Assembly: GCF_018986435.1 (NCBI RefSeq)
Contig: NZ_JAHMIN010000032.1
Span: 1-41,856 of the forward strand
Direction of reading: 5' to 3'
DNA length: 41,856 nt
Origin: Hahella sp. HN01
GTDB taxonomy: Bacteria; Pseudomonadota; Gammaproteobacteria; Pseudomonadales; Oleiphilaceae
The position numbers and the translations under genes are program-made. A model generated the notes under the pieces. The model was given only the letters and a program-made list of their open reading frames with translations. It was not told where the DNA came from and made no database searches. Numbering within the stretch: the stretch's first letter is position 1; each line of letters begins with the position of its first letter. Shown here one piece after another: positions 18,700-28,600 of this stretch.

Positions 18700-19182
18700 T
18701 CATTCCAATTGGCATATGCCCTTGACTACATAGGAGCGACCTTCCTTGACTGACTCCTCGTCGGCGAGGTCGCATTTAAGACGAATCTTGACGTCCTTGC
18801 CGAGTTCGGAATCTTCATCGAAATTCAGTTTGCTGGTCGTCCAGGCGAGGTATTCCTGACCGTCATGGCGAATGATCATTTTCTGATGAATGACGGGCTG
18901 GCCTGGTAAGTATTTGGATACAGTGCGGGAATAATATGCGGGAAATTGGAAGCGGCCCTGGGCGTCGGTGGAAGTTTCTTCGACGGCGTTTTCGTCATTG
19001 CCCCAGGTCAGCGTACGTTGCACCTGGGCGCCGGCGATGGGTTCGCCGTTGAGGGTGACGACAGCCGACATTTGCGAAGCGAGACAGACCTTTCCGATAT
19101 CGAAAATAGACATAGACCATCCTTTGCTAGACAGACATATCGATAGAACGGCAACCATCCAGATAATATTTTTGGTAGTCAC
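18700..19182 (-). CDS. Exported beta-sandwich protein, DUF6795-like
   Basis: A 160-aa protein with a signal peptide (about 1-24, hydrophobic MVAVLSICL). The mature part has a carboxypeptidase-regulatory-like pattern: VTLNGEPIAGAQVQRTLTW then TDAQGRFQFP. I believe this is the DUF6795 type, from memory only. The start is GTG at 19182 with a weak ribosome site. It is co-directional with and 44 nt upstream of the lipase gene, so the two are probably one operon. A periplasmic partner or immunity role toward the lipase is possible but unproven. Confidence 0.75.
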   Translation of the reverse strand: MTTKNIIWMVAVLSICLSSKGWSMSIFDIGKVCLASQMSAVVTLNGEPIAGAQVQRTLTWGNDENAVEETSTDAQGRFQFPAYYSRTVSKYLPGQPVIHQKMIIRHDGQEYLAWTTSKLNFDEDSELGKDVKIRLKCDLADEESVKEGRSYVVKGICQLE

Positions 19183-19496
19183 GACTCTGAGTTCTTCTTA
19201 TTAGTTTAGTTTCTCAATGTGCGCTGGCGATAAAACAGCCTGCAGACATTGGATATGCGTTCCCGCGGGACAATGCAATAGTAAGCGCTGACTTTTTATG
19301 AAATGCGTCAAAATATTCCGTATTTTTTTACGAGAAAATATAACTGATTGATTTTTCAGAAATATGAAAAAAGAAATATTTTTTGACCAGTTAGATCAAT
19401 AGTTAGACAGGCGGTTTTTTAAGCTTGGAAAGGGGAGACAAGGCTCCCGTCAAAAAACAGGAGCGAAGGGGAAGTGTGAAATTGCGAGGGAGTGGC
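19183..19496. other. AT-rich intergenic region
   Basis: A 314-nt gap, AT-rich around 19300-19390, likely holding the promoter of the exported-protein/lipase pair and the 3' end of trxC. Only short weak inverted repeats near 19440-19465 are seen. No gene or clear terminator is supported. Confidence 0.5.
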
Positions 19497-19931
19497 TTAC
19501 AAATTCTCCCGCACCCACTGAACCAGTTGCGGACCCTGTAGTGCGCCGGAAATGCGGGCGACTTCCACGCCTTTTTTGAAGATCGCCAGGGTGGGGATGC
19601 TGCGGATCTGGAATTGTTGAGCCAGTTGCGGGTTGCTCTCCGTATCCACTTTCACGCAACGCACTGCAGGCTCTAATTGCGCGGCGGCCTGCTCGAAAAT
19701 CGGCGCGAACATTTTGCAGGGGCCGCACCAGGGCGCCCAGAAGTCCACCAGCAGAGGCAGGTCGCTTGTCTGCAGGTGCTTGCCGAAATTATTCTGTCCG
19801 AGGGCGACGGGATGTCCAGCGAACAGCGGTTGCTTGCAACGGCCGCATTTGCCGCCGGCGGTGAGTTTGGCTGCGGGAACCCGATTGGTGGTGTCGCAAT
19901 GGGGACAGACAACCTGTAATGTATCGCTCAT
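19497..19931 (-). CDS. trxC: Thioredoxin 2
   Basis: A 144-aa thioredoxin with the TrxC-specific N-terminal zinc ribbon (CPHC near 10 and CGRC near 34) followed by a thioredoxin fold with the WCGPC redox motif and the cis-Pro segment SIPTLAIF. It reduces cytosolic disulfides, and in other gammaproteobacteria it belongs to the oxidative stress response. Length matches the family. It is divergent from the deacetylase-like gene. Confidence 0.95.
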   Translation of the reverse strand: MSDTLQVVCPHCDTTNRVPAAKLTAGGKCGRCKQPLFAGHPVALGQNNFGKHLQTSDLPLLVDFWAPWCGPCKMFAPIFEQAAAQLEPAVRCVKVDTESNPQLAQQFQIRSIPTLAIFKKGVEVARISGALQGPQLVQWVRENL

Positions 19932-20039
19932 TTCTTTATCGCCCTGAATGTTTGAACTCTATGCTAGATGGGGGAAGGACGAGGGTGTTTCAAGTTGATT
20001 TGGGCGCATGCGCCGCCCGCAAGAGATGATATTGGTTGT

Positions 20040-20960
20040 ATGGCAAAGGTTCCGCTGGTTTATCACCCCGAATACAGTCCTGAAATTCCCGCCGGTCATC
20101 GTTTTCCCATGGAGAAGTTTCGCTTGTTGGCGGAGTTTCTGCGCGCTGAGGGCGTGCTGACGGACGCCAATCTGTTTGCGCCGGAAGCGGCGACTCAGGA
20201 AGACATCGCCCTGGCGCACTGCGCGGATTACGTGCGCGATTTTCGTTACGGAGAATTGTCCCCAAAGCACATGCGCCAGATTGGCTTGCCCTGGTCGGAA
20301 GGCGTCTGCACGCGAACTTTCCGGGCGGTGGGCGGCACTTTGCTGACTGCGCGACTGGCGCTGAAATACGGGTTGGTGGCGCACTTGGCGGGCGGCACCC
20401 ATCATGCGCATTACGATCACGGCAGCGGCTTTTGCGTGTTCAACGATCTGGCGGTGGCGGCGCGGGTTTTGGTGCGCGGGGGCGAAGCTTCGCGGGTGCT
20501 GATCATCGACTGCGACGTGCATCAGGGCGACGGCACGGCGCGCATTCTGACGGATGACGCCGATATCTTCACCTGTTCGTTCCACTGCCGCCAGAACTTC
20601 CCCTATCGCAAGGCCCACAGCGACTTCGATATCGAGCTGGATCGCGGCTCCGACGGCCGCGCCTACATGCAGACCATGGAGCATTGGCTGCCTTATATCT
20701 TCGACCTGACCCAGCCGGACTTTGTGCTGTACGACGCTGGCGTTGACGTGCACGACGACGATGTGCTGGGACATTTGCATCTCAAAGACGCGGATATCGC
20801 GGAGCGGGATGAGTATGTTATCCGCCAGTGTCTGGAGCGTGATGTGCCGGTGGCCTGCGTGATCGGCGGCGGCTATGACAAGGACCGCAAACGTCTGGCC
20901 GCCCGTCATGGCATCATGCATGGCGTGGCGGACCGTCTTTATCAGGAATATGCGTTATAG
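20040..20960 (+). CDS. Histone deacetylase-family hydrolase
   Basis: A 306-aa zinc-dependent HDAC-superfamily protein. Visible motifs are GGTHHAHYDHGSGFCVFNDL (His pair and Tyr/Phe loop), IIDCDVHQGDGT (zinc Asp and His) and YDAGVDVHDDD (second zinc Asp region). Bacterial members deacetylate small amines such as acetylpolyamines or protein lysines; the substrate is not readable. The ATG at 20040 begins MAKVPLVYHP, the natural domain start; an upstream ATG at 19968 adds an unlikely leader. It is followed directly by a strong terminator, so it is probably monocistronic. Confidence 0.92.
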   Translation: MAKVPLVYHPEYSPEIPAGHRFPMEKFRLLAEFLRAEGVLTDANLFAPEAATQEDIALAHCADYVRDFRYGELSPKHMRQIGLPWSEGVCTRTFRAVGGTLLTARLALKYGLVAHLAGGTHHAHYDHGSGFCVFNDLAVAARVLVRGGEASRVLIIDCDVHQGDGTARILTDDADIFTCSFHCRQNFPYRKAHSDFDIELDRGSDGRAYMQTMEHWLPYIFDLTQPDFVLYDAGVDVHDDDVLGHLHLKDADIAERDEYVIRQCLERDVPVACVIGGGYDKDRKRLAARHGIMHGVADRLYQEYAL

Positions 20961-20961
20961 G

Positions 20962-20986
20962 GGACGGCCAGGCCGTCCTTTGTTTT
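20962..20986 (+). terminator. Rho-independent terminator
   Basis: A perfect 8-bp GC stem (20962-20969 with 20971-20978, ggacggcc/ggccgtcc) followed by tttgtttt, starting 1 nt after the deacetylase-like stop codon. The one-base nominal loop means the inner pair opens. Confidence 0.85.
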
Positions 20987-21336
20987 ATTCGTCCGCTATC
21001 TTCTTCCAGCCGCCGCTCTAATCCCACCTCTCTTAATCCTCTGATTTTGCAGATAGTTCGTCACATTTTTGTCATCTGTTTCGCGTAAACCTGTCACCGG
21101 TTTCCTGTTTCATTAGACAGGTTTTCCCGGAAACGACTTCCTCCCCGACGGTTCGATGATTTCCAGGCTGGAGCGCCTGGCGGTCGCAACTATCTGCGTC
21201 CGCGTCTCAAGGTAAATATCCGGAATCCGGATCAGATCGCATAATCACCGTCCGCCGATAAGCTAGACTAAGCCTGCCCGTTAGAGAAAACGGGTGGGGA
21301 TAACTCGATAAAAAATAAAGTAAAAAGGGAACAAAC
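20987..21336. other. Intergenic region upstream of nuclease
   Basis: 350 nt without a supported gene. It contains three short inverted repeats: ccaggc/gcctgg near 21163-21180, atccgg/ccggat near 21218-21233, and cccgtt/aacggg near 21277-21294. They lie before the ExeM-like gene and may be operators or leader hairpins. An AAAGGGA ribosome site precedes the ATG at 21337. Confidence 0.5.
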
Positions 21337-23844
21337 ATGACTACCAAGCCAAGGTTCAAGGTATCCGCGTTGTTATTGGGTATGGCGATGCTCCATACCG
21401 GCGCGGCCCACGCAGCGGCGGACCTCTTTTTCTCTGAGTATGTGGAAGGCTCCAGCAACAACAAAGCATTGGAAATCTATAACGGAACCAGCGCCGACGT
21501 TGACCTGAGCGCCTATGAAGTGCAGATGTATTTTAACGGCTCCTCCAGTGCAGGCGTGACGTTGAATCTCAGTGGAACCCTGGCGGCGGGAGACGTCTAC
21601 GTCATCGCCCACAGCAGCGCCGATCCGGCGATTCTGGCGCAGGCGGATCTAACCAGCGGCGGCGGCTTTTTCAACGGCGATGACGCCATCCTGTTGCTGA
21701 AAGGCGGCGCGGCGGTGGACTCCATCGGCCAGATCGGCGTGGACCCCGGCAGTGAGTGGGGCGCTGGCGACGTCAGCACCGCTAACAACACGATGCGTCG
21801 CAAATCCGACGTGGAAGCTGGGGACAGCGATCCCTACGACGCCTACGATCCCACCCTGCAATGGGACGGTTATCCCAACGACACCTTTGACGGCCTGGGC
21901 GCATATGGCGATGGTCCCACCGATCCGGGCGGCGAGCCAGGTGAAATCGGCGAGTGCGGCGATCCCGCCACTTTGATCAGCGCGATTCAGGGCGACGGCG
22001 CCAGTTCGCCATTGAACGGCCAGCAGGTAGTGCTGGAAGCGGTCGTGACCGCGGACCTGCAAGGCGCGGATGAACAGAAGGGCTTCTTCGTACAGGAAGA
22101 AGACGCGGATCAGGACGGCAACGACAAGACCTCTGAAGGCGTATTAGTGTACGCGGACGCTTCTGTGCTGGACGTGAGCGTGGGCCAGAAGGTGCGGGTG
22201 CTGGGCACGGTGACCGAATACCATGACCTGACGGAAGTCAACGCGGTGCAGGCGATCAAAGTGTGTGGCGGCGACAACCGGGTGACTCCGGCGCAGGTGT
22301 CCCTGCCTTTGGACAGCGCCGACGCGCTGGAGAAAGTGGAAGGAATGCTGGTGACTTCCGCGCAGCCCTGGACTGTCAACGAAGTCTACAACCTGGGCCG
22401 CTACGGCGAGGTCTTGCTGGGTAATGGCCGTCGTTATATCCCTACGCATTTAGCGACTCCGGGAGAAGCTGCGGCGGCGGTGGCGGCGGCCAACGCCCTG
22501 AACCAGTTGGTGTTGGACGACGGCAGCACCAAACAGAATCCGGCGGTGATTCCATTCCCCGCGCCGGAACTGAGCGCGCTGAACACCCTGCGTGTGGGCG
22601 ACAAGGTGAACGAAATCACCGGCGTCATCAGTTACAGCTTCTCCGTATACCGCATGTATCCCACCGTTACGCCAGCGTTTGTGGCGGAAAATCCCCGCAC
22701 TGAGGCGCCTGCGACCACGGGCGCTGGCAACCTGAAAGTGGCCAGTTTCAACGTGCTCAACTTCTTCAATGGCGATGGCCAGGGCGGCGGCTTCCCGACG
22801 GCTCGCGGCGCTTCCACAGCGGAAGAGCTGGAGCGTCAGGCGGCGAAAACCGTAGCGGCCTTAATGGCCATGGACGCGGATGTTGTGGGTCTGATGGAGA
22901 TTGAAAACGACGGCTATGGCGCAGACTCCGCAATTCAGGATCTGGTCAACCGTCTGAATGCGGCGGGCGGCAATTACGCCATCGTCAATCCGGGGCTGTC
23001 GTCCCTGGGCGGCGACGCAATCGCAGTGGGCATGATCTACAGGGCCGACAAAGTGACGCCTGCCGGCGCCGCCAAGACCTTGAGCAGCTATCCGTTCGAT
23101 GACTTCAACCGTCAGCCTCTGGCGCAGACGTTCAGCCTGAACGACAACGACGGCAAGATCACGGTGGTGGTCAACCACTTCAAATCCAAAGGCTGCACCA
23201 ACGCGGAAGGCGACAACCAGGATCAAGGCGACGGCCAGGGCTGTTACAACGCCAAGCGTAGCGAAGCCGCGGTGGCGCTGGCGGACTGGCTGGCGAGCGA
23301 TCCTACCGGCGCCGAAGACGCGGACGTGCTGATCATCGGCGACCTTAACGCCTACGCCAAGGAAGACCCCATCACGGCGCTGCAGGCGCAGGGCTATCAC
23401 AACATGCCTGCGGAACTGATCGGTGACGAAGCCTATTCCTACGTTTTCTCCGGTGAAACCGGCTATCTGGATCACGCTTTGGCCAGCGCATCGCTCGCTC
23501 CGCAAGTGGTTGGCGTTTCCGAGTGGCACATCAACGGCGATGAGCCGAAGGTGCTGGACTACAACGTAGAGTTCAAAACCGACGCTCAGGTGCTGAACCT
23601 GTACAGCCCGGATGCGTATCGCTCTTCCGACCATGACCCGGTCATCGTGGAAATCAGTCTCGATGGCGTCAAAGAGGAAGTGAAAGGCGACTTCGACGGC
23701 GATGGCGACGTAGACGGCCGCGACCTGTTGATGCTGCTGAAGCAACTGTTCCGTCCGGTCAATGACGACAACCGTCAGTACGACCTGAACGAAGACGGCC
23801 GCATCAGCTTCCTGGACGTGTTCGCCTTCCTGCGCTTGCTGTAG
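21337..23844 (+). CDS. ExeM/NucH-type secreted nuclease with dockerin-like tail
   Basis: An 835-aa secreted protein. Signal peptide (about 1-27, ending HAA), then a lamin-tail domain (about 28-150, FSEYVEGSSNNKALEIYNG), then an OB-fold segment (about 205-330). The endonuclease/exonuclease/phosphatase domain (about 463-780) has ASFNVLNFF, MEIEND, VNHFKSKG, GDLNAY and SDHDPV, the Mg and catalytic residues. The last 50 residues hold two EF-hand-like repeats (DFDGDGDVDGRDL and DLNEDGRISFLDV), a dockerin-like calcium module, instead of the usual GlyGly-CTERM. Extracellular DNA degradation for nutrients or biofilm turnover is the family role. Confidence 0.93.
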   Translation: MTTKPRFKVSALLLGMAMLHTGAAHAAADLFFSEYVEGSSNNKALEIYNGTSADVDLSAYEVQMYFNGSSSAGVTLNLSGTLAAGDVYVIAHSSADPAILAQADLTSGGGFFNGDDAILLLKGGAAVDSIGQIGVDPGSEWGAGDVSTANNTMRRKSDVEAGDSDPYDAYDPTLQWDGYPNDTFDGLGAYGDGPTDPGGEPGEIGECGDPATLISAIQGDGASSPLNGQQVVLEAVVTADLQGADEQKGFFVQEEDADQDGNDKTSEGVLVYADASVLDVSVGQKVRVLGTVTEYHDLTEVNAVQAIKVCGGDNRVTPAQVSLPLDSADALEKVEGMLVTSAQPWTVNEVYNLGRYGEVLLGNGRRYIPTHLATPGEAAAAVAAANALNQLVLDDGSTKQNPAVIPFPAPELSALNTLRVGDKVNEITGVISYSFSVYRMYPTVTPAFVAENPRTEAPATTGAGNLKVASFNVLNFFNGDGQGGGFPTARGASTAEELERQAAKTVAALMAMDADVVGLMEIENDGYGADSAIQDLVNRLNAAGGNYAIVNPGLSSLGGDAIAVGMIYRADKVTPAGAAKTLSSYPFDDFNRQPLAQTFSLNDNDGKITVVVNHFKSKGCTNAEGDNQDQGDGQGCYNAKRSEAAVALADWLASDPTGAEDADVLIIGDLNAYAKEDPITALQAQGYHNMPAELIGDEAYSYVFSGETGYLDHALASASLAPQVVGVSEWHINGDEPKVLDYNVEFKTDAQVLNLYSPDAYRSSDHDPVIVEISLDGVKEEVKGDFDGDGDVDGRDLLMLLKQLFRPVNDDNRQYDLNEDGRISFLDVFAFLRLL

Positions 23845-23974
23845 TCGGCATGCGCCTGGATTGTTAGGCTAAGCGTCGGCGCGATGCGCTGAAACAGCTT
23901 TCCTCCTCCTCGTCTTCTGCGGAAGCGGGGTGGGGGAAGCTCCGCCTGCCAGAACAATCTTTACGAGAGCGCCT

Positions 23975-24355
23975 ATGTCCGTCGGTTACGAACTTATCAA
24001 CCAGACCAAGAAAGAACGCATCACGTTCGCCCATCTTCCCGTCAGTACGCAAAATGAAATCGTCGGCCATCCCGTCTCGGCGTCCCTGGTGTGCTGGTAT
24101 CTGATGAATAACATCGGCGACGACATTCAGTTTGTTTCCGACACCTATGACGACTGGCCGTTTCGCTCCGGTCAGCGTAAAGATTATCTCGCCTACCCCG
24201 ATCGCACCGATGCTGTCATCGCAACACTTGTTCAGGAAGGCGTTTTGCAGGAGGATGGCGTTCTTTATTTGGATAAAGACGAAATGTGGATGAAGACGAA
24301 CCTCATTCCGTGTACATCCGGGCGTTGCGCAACGTCTGGCTGGAAAACTGAATAG
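23975..24355 (+). CDS. Small protein of unknown function
   Basis: A 126-aa protein beginning MSVGYELINQTKKERITFAH. It is soluble, acidic in the second half, without signal peptide, and I recognise no domain. GAGAG precedes the ATG; the open frame further upstream to 23930 is probably not translated. It is the first of three small co-directional genes. Confidence 0.65.
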   Translation: MSVGYELINQTKKERITFAHLPVSTQNEIVGHPVSASLVCWYLMNNIGDDIQFVSDTYDDWPFRSGQRKDYLAYPDRTDAVIATLVQEGVLQEDGVLYLDKDEMWMKTNLIPCTSGRCATSGWKTE

Positions 24356-24387
24356 AGATTGATCGCAACACAACCCAAGGAGCCACT

Positions 24388-24735
24388 ATGAACTACAAAG
24401 GCAGTTGTCATTGCGGCAATATCGCGTTTGAAGTCGAAGGCCAACTGACGGAAGTTTTGGCGTGTAATTGTTCCATTTGTTCCCGTAAAGGGTCGTTGTT
24501 GTGGTTTGTGCCGCGGTCGCAGTTGACGCTGACGTCCGGGGAGAACGCCATGAGCACCTATACCTTCAACACACACGTTATCCAGCATCGGTTTTGCCCT
24601 AGCTGCGGCATTCATCCCTTCGGAGAGGGAACCGACCCCTCCGGCGCCAAGATGGCGGCGATTAACGCCCGCTGTCTGGAAGGGGTGGATCTGGACGCGT
24701 TAAAAGTGAATCACTACGACGGGCGCTCGAAATAA
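24388..24735 (+). CDS. GFA-family zinc protein
   Basis: A 115-aa protein with the glutathione-dependent formaldehyde-activating (Gfa/CENP-V) zinc pattern: SCHCGNIAFEVEG, ACNCSICSRKG and FCPSCGIHPF, covering the usual cysteine sets. AAGGAG lies before the ATG. Family members bind zinc; for most the reaction, possibly glutathione adduct chemistry, is unproven. It lies 32 nt after the previous gene. Confidence 0.9.
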   Translation: MNYKGSCHCGNIAFEVEGQLTEVLACNCSICSRKGSLLWFVPRSQLTLTSGENAMSTYTFNTHVIQHRFCPSCGIHPFGEGTDPSGAKMAAINARCLEGVDLDALKVNHYDGRSK

Positions 24736-24771
24736 CTCACGCGCCTGTCCTCGCTAACATTGAGAAAACTT

Positions 24772-25329
24772 ATGCTGGAAGAAATCAAAGAAGCCAAAGA
24801 AAACGGAACCCTGGTCTCCATCGAGAGGGATGAAGTGGACGAAAACTGCCTGCAGGCGTTCGTGCTGGATTACTCCGATGAGCTGGTGCTGTTGCAGTAC
24901 GTGTATGACTTCAACCTCGACGGTTTGATGGTGATTCGCATGGGCGACATCACCGACGTCTACATGGGTGCAATCAACATCCTGCAAACGCAAATGCTGA
25001 AGGAAGAGGGGCTCTACGAGAAGGTGGAGTTCGACATCCAATGCGACCTGAGCAACTGGCGCACGACCTTGTCCACCCTGGCACAACGCTATGATTACCT
25101 GATTCTGGAAGACGAAAATCCCCAGGACCCCATGTTCCTGATGGGTAAACTGGCGGAAGTGAGCGACGACTACGTGCTCGCCAACGGCTTCGACGGTGAA
25201 GGACTGTGGGACGACGAAGCGACGGAACTGGGCTATGACGAAATCACCGCCATGAAAGTCAACAACAACTACATAAATTTCTACAAACGCTATTTCGAAA
25301 GAAATCCGTCCGCCGTCGACTACGAGTAA
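24772..25329 (+). CDS. Acidic protein of unknown function
   Basis: A 185-aa protein, rich in Asp and Glu, with alternating hydrophobic strands (LVLLQYVYDFNLDGLMVIRMGDI) and no signal peptide. I recognise no named family. The ATG at 24772 has GAGA upstream; a TTG at 24760 is an alternative. It lies 36 nt after the GFA gene and may be cotranscribed. Confidence 0.7.
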   Translation: MLEEIKEAKENGTLVSIERDEVDENCLQAFVLDYSDELVLLQYVYDFNLDGLMVIRMGDITDVYMGAINILQTQMLKEEGLYEKVEFDIQCDLSNWRTTLSTLAQRYDYLILEDENPQDPMFLMGKLAEVSDDYVLANGFDGEGLWDDEATELGYDEITAMKVNNNYINFYKRYFERNPSAVDYE

Positions 25330-25450
25330 GCGCCTCCCCAGGCCGTTCGCCGCGCATTTTCTTCGCTCTGCGCGGCGGGGCCTCCCCACCTTTTCCCCGT
25401 TATCTCCCGCCTTGCGTAATCTCAAACATGGTCTAAAACTTTTGTAATGT

Positions 25451-25596
25451 CAGGTCGCCGACATCCTGGAGGGGGGATGCATCGGATGAAGCGCGACTGG
25501 CCCCGCAACGGCGCGTTGTCGGGATAAAAAGTGTTTGCCATGGGTGCAAAGGAGCCGTGACGTCGGCGTTGACCGTCGCGTTGCGCTCACATAGCG
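25451..25596 (+). ncRNA. Structured leader, possible cobalamin-type riboswitch
   Basis: CGCCGAC at 25456-25462 pairs with GTCGGCG at 25562-25568, a 7-bp helix extended by GGT 25453-25455 with ACC 25572-25574, closing about 100 nt. Inside are CATCC/GGATG (25462-25478), a segment CTGGCCCCGCAACGG (25497-25511) that resembles the conserved core of cobalamin riboswitches, and AGCCGTGACGTCGGC near the 3' side that loosely recalls the B12 box. A CGCT/AGCG hairpin (25584-25596) ends next to the GGAGG of the cytochrome gene, where it could gate translation. The resemblance is partial, so the ligand is uncertain. Confidence 0.4.
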
Positions 25597-25607
25597 AGGA
25601 GGTTGCT

Positions 25608-28600
25608 ATGCGTAAGGATGTTCTGACCCTCGTCGGCGGCGTTTCTGTTTGCCTGTCGTTGCTGCTCACCAGCTGTCGTACGCCGGAGTCGGGAGCCAGC
25701 TCCCCGCCCAGGTCGCAATCCGCCAGTCAGTCCGACGGTCAACCCGCCGATCTCCCGTTACCCACCAGCATGCCTCTGCGGGACTACGAAAAAGTCCTCT
25801 ACACCTGGCTACTGAAATTCGATTACAAAAAGCTCGGCTGGAAGCACGACAAGGGCGTGCGCGACACCGGCCCCTTCATCCGCAACGAATATTTCGGCAC
25901 CCATCCCGCCGTGCGCATCTTCTACTCGCCGGAGGTCATGCGCTGGCTGGAGGGCGGCCGCCAGGGCGATATCCCCGACGGCGCCATGATCGTCAAGGAG
26001 ATGTACACCGCGCCCGGCGTGCTCTATCAAGACCTCGCCAAAGACCCCAAATATCAGGCCGACCCCGACGCCTATGAAGCCATGCTCGGCAAGCTGCTCA
26101 CCGCCTGGTCGGTGATGGTGCGTGATAAAGCCGGCTCCAAGGATGGCTGGTTCTGGGCGGGACCCAGCGGCGCGGGAGAAGGGCAGACCATTGCGGAAGC
26201 GGTGGACAGCCAGTTGGACAACTACAGCCACGCGCCGTACTCCAGTTTCGGCGCGCCCTGCCTGCGCTGTCACGGTTCGGCGGAAAATATGTTCACCTTC
26301 AGCGCACTGCGCAATGTTGAAGGCTTCTTGCCGGAAGAATATCCCCTGCGCTTTTTCGTCGATACGTCCTGGCGCAGTCCCGATCATCTGAGCAGTTACC
26401 CCCTGTCTTTGTTGAAAGACGATCCCTACGCCCAGTCGGTGTTTGAAATTCCTGAATTGCAACGCCCCTGGGAAGACTCTGAAGTACCCGGTCTGCAGGC
26501 CTTCCTCAGCCAGCATATGGGGCAGGCGGAGCTCTCCGCGCTGCCGATGAAGAACGAAGCCCTGCCTAATCCGAACAGCGCGTTCCTGAAGCAGTTTCCG
26601 GAGTTGGCGCGCAGCGTCTATCTAAAGGTGAGACCTTTCCCGTCGCAGTGGGCCGACCATGTCGTGCCCGGTCCCGATGGCGCGGAAGCGTTCATCACCT
26701 CCAGTAACTGCCTGGGTTGTCATGGCGGCCTGGGCGGCTTGCCATATGGCGTCACCATGTTTCTGCAGACCGGTCCTAATTACGGCGAAGGCTTTAATGT
26801 CTCCGAGTACGGGGAGTGGCGTTGGTCGCCCATGGGGCTGGCCGGACGCGATCCCATTTTCCATGCGCAGTTGGAAAGCGAAATGGCGTATGTGGCGGCG
26901 GACGGAATGATGACCCCGACGCCCTTGAAAGGCAGCGTCGCCGATACGCAAACCGCCATCACCAACACCTGTCTGAGCTGCCACGGCGCCATGGGGCAGC
27001 GTCAGTTGGAAATCGACGCTGCGGTCGATCCGGCCCTCGATCCCAACTTCAAGGTGGATTATTTCTATCTCACCCAGGTGCTCTCCGCCGCGGAGCCGAA
27101 ACCCGCGGACTACGCCTATCACAAATATGGCGAGCTGGCGCGGGAAGGCATTAGCTGCGTGGTGTGTCATCACATCAACGAGCCTTCCGCCGAGCAGGTG
27201 TCGAGCTGGAATCCCACCAATCCAGGTTGGCTGACGCCCCTGACGCCGAAAGAACTGGCGTTTGGCCTGTTCCACAATTCCACCGGGCGCTTCGAACGCG
27301 GACCGGATGATGAGTATTACGGCCCGTTCAAGGATGTTTCCACCCGCCCCATGGAAGACGTGCTGGGCGTGAAGCCCGTGCACAACGGCTTCATGAAGGA
27401 TTCGCAGATGTGCGGCACCTGCCACACCATTAACCTGCCCAATATCGGCATGACCCAGAATCCCTACCCGGTGCTGGACGCAGCCGAAACCAATCCGGCG
27501 TTTAAGGATTACTCTCATACCATCGAGCAGGCTACCTTCCTGGAATGGCAGAACAGCGCTTTCGCCCAAGGTGAAAACGACCCCAACTCGGACTTCAAGA
27601 GCTGTCAGGGCTGCCATATGCCGGGCGGATTTGAAACTCTGGACGGCAGCATCGATATTGATCAGCTCGTCACCCAGGTCGCCACGATTCAGGACGCCAA
27701 CTATCCAGCCGCAGAGCACACCCTGCCGCTGGAAGACATCGATATCCCCCTGCGTCCGGACTACAACCGTCACGAGCATGTAGGTCTGAATGTGTTCCTG
27801 CTGGAGATGTTCGACCAGTTCCCTGAGATTCTCGGCGTAGATAAAACCGACTACATGACCGGCGCTGACAACGGCGTGGATCTGGCCATCGACAATATGA
27901 TTCTGCAGGCGCAGAAGGAGACGGTGGACATCGACGTGAAAGTGGAGGGCGTCAGCAACGGCGTGCTCACCGCCAACGTCACCCTCACCAACAAAACCGG
28001 CCACCGCTTCCCCAGCGGCGTGGCCTTCCGCCGCGCCTTCCTGGAGTTTCTGGTGATGGACGGCGACAAAGTGGTGTGGGGCTCCGGCCGCACCAATTCC
28101 GTTGGCGTGATCGTGGACGGCAAAGGCATTCCCCTGAAAACCGAGTTCCTGCCCAGCCCGGACGCCTATCAGCCGCACTATCAGCTGATCACCCGTGAGA
28201 ATCAGGTGCAGATCTACGAAGAGCTGAACCAGAACGCGCAACACGAATTCACCACCAGCTTCGTCCACCGCGTCTACAGCCCCAAAGACAACCGCCTGCT
28301 ACCCAAAGGCTGGCGCGTCTCCACCGTATTCAAACCCGAAGGGCAGGTGATGGAGCAATTCATGGCCTCCACCGACCCCCACGGCGTCGGCGACGACCCG
28401 GACTACCAGGACCAGGGCCCCGGCTTCAAAGGCCAGGACGCACTGACCTACAAAGTCACCCTGCCATCCGGCGTCAACACCGGCGCCCTCAGCGTAAAAG
28501 CCACCCTCTACTACCAATCCATCCCCCCCTACTGGCTAAAACAACGCTTCACCACCGCCCCCAACGGCGCGGCCACACAGCGTCTGTACTACATGGTCAG

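Noticed and set aside
19959-20921. 320-codon minus-strand frame over the deacetylase-like gene
   Set aside because: Antisense shadow; the HDAC motifs on the plus strand show the coding strand.
25520-25575. GEMM (cyclic dinucleotide) riboswitch before the cytochrome
   Set aside because: GCAAAGG is present and such switches do precede cytochromes in Geobacter, but the flanking tetraloop and receptor blocks are missing; the core looks closer to cobalamin type.
26622-28268. 548-codon open frame antisense to the cytochrome gene
   Set aside because: It mirrors the GC-rich codon pattern of the real gene, lacks a ribosome site and has no domain; the plus-strand haem motifs are decisive.
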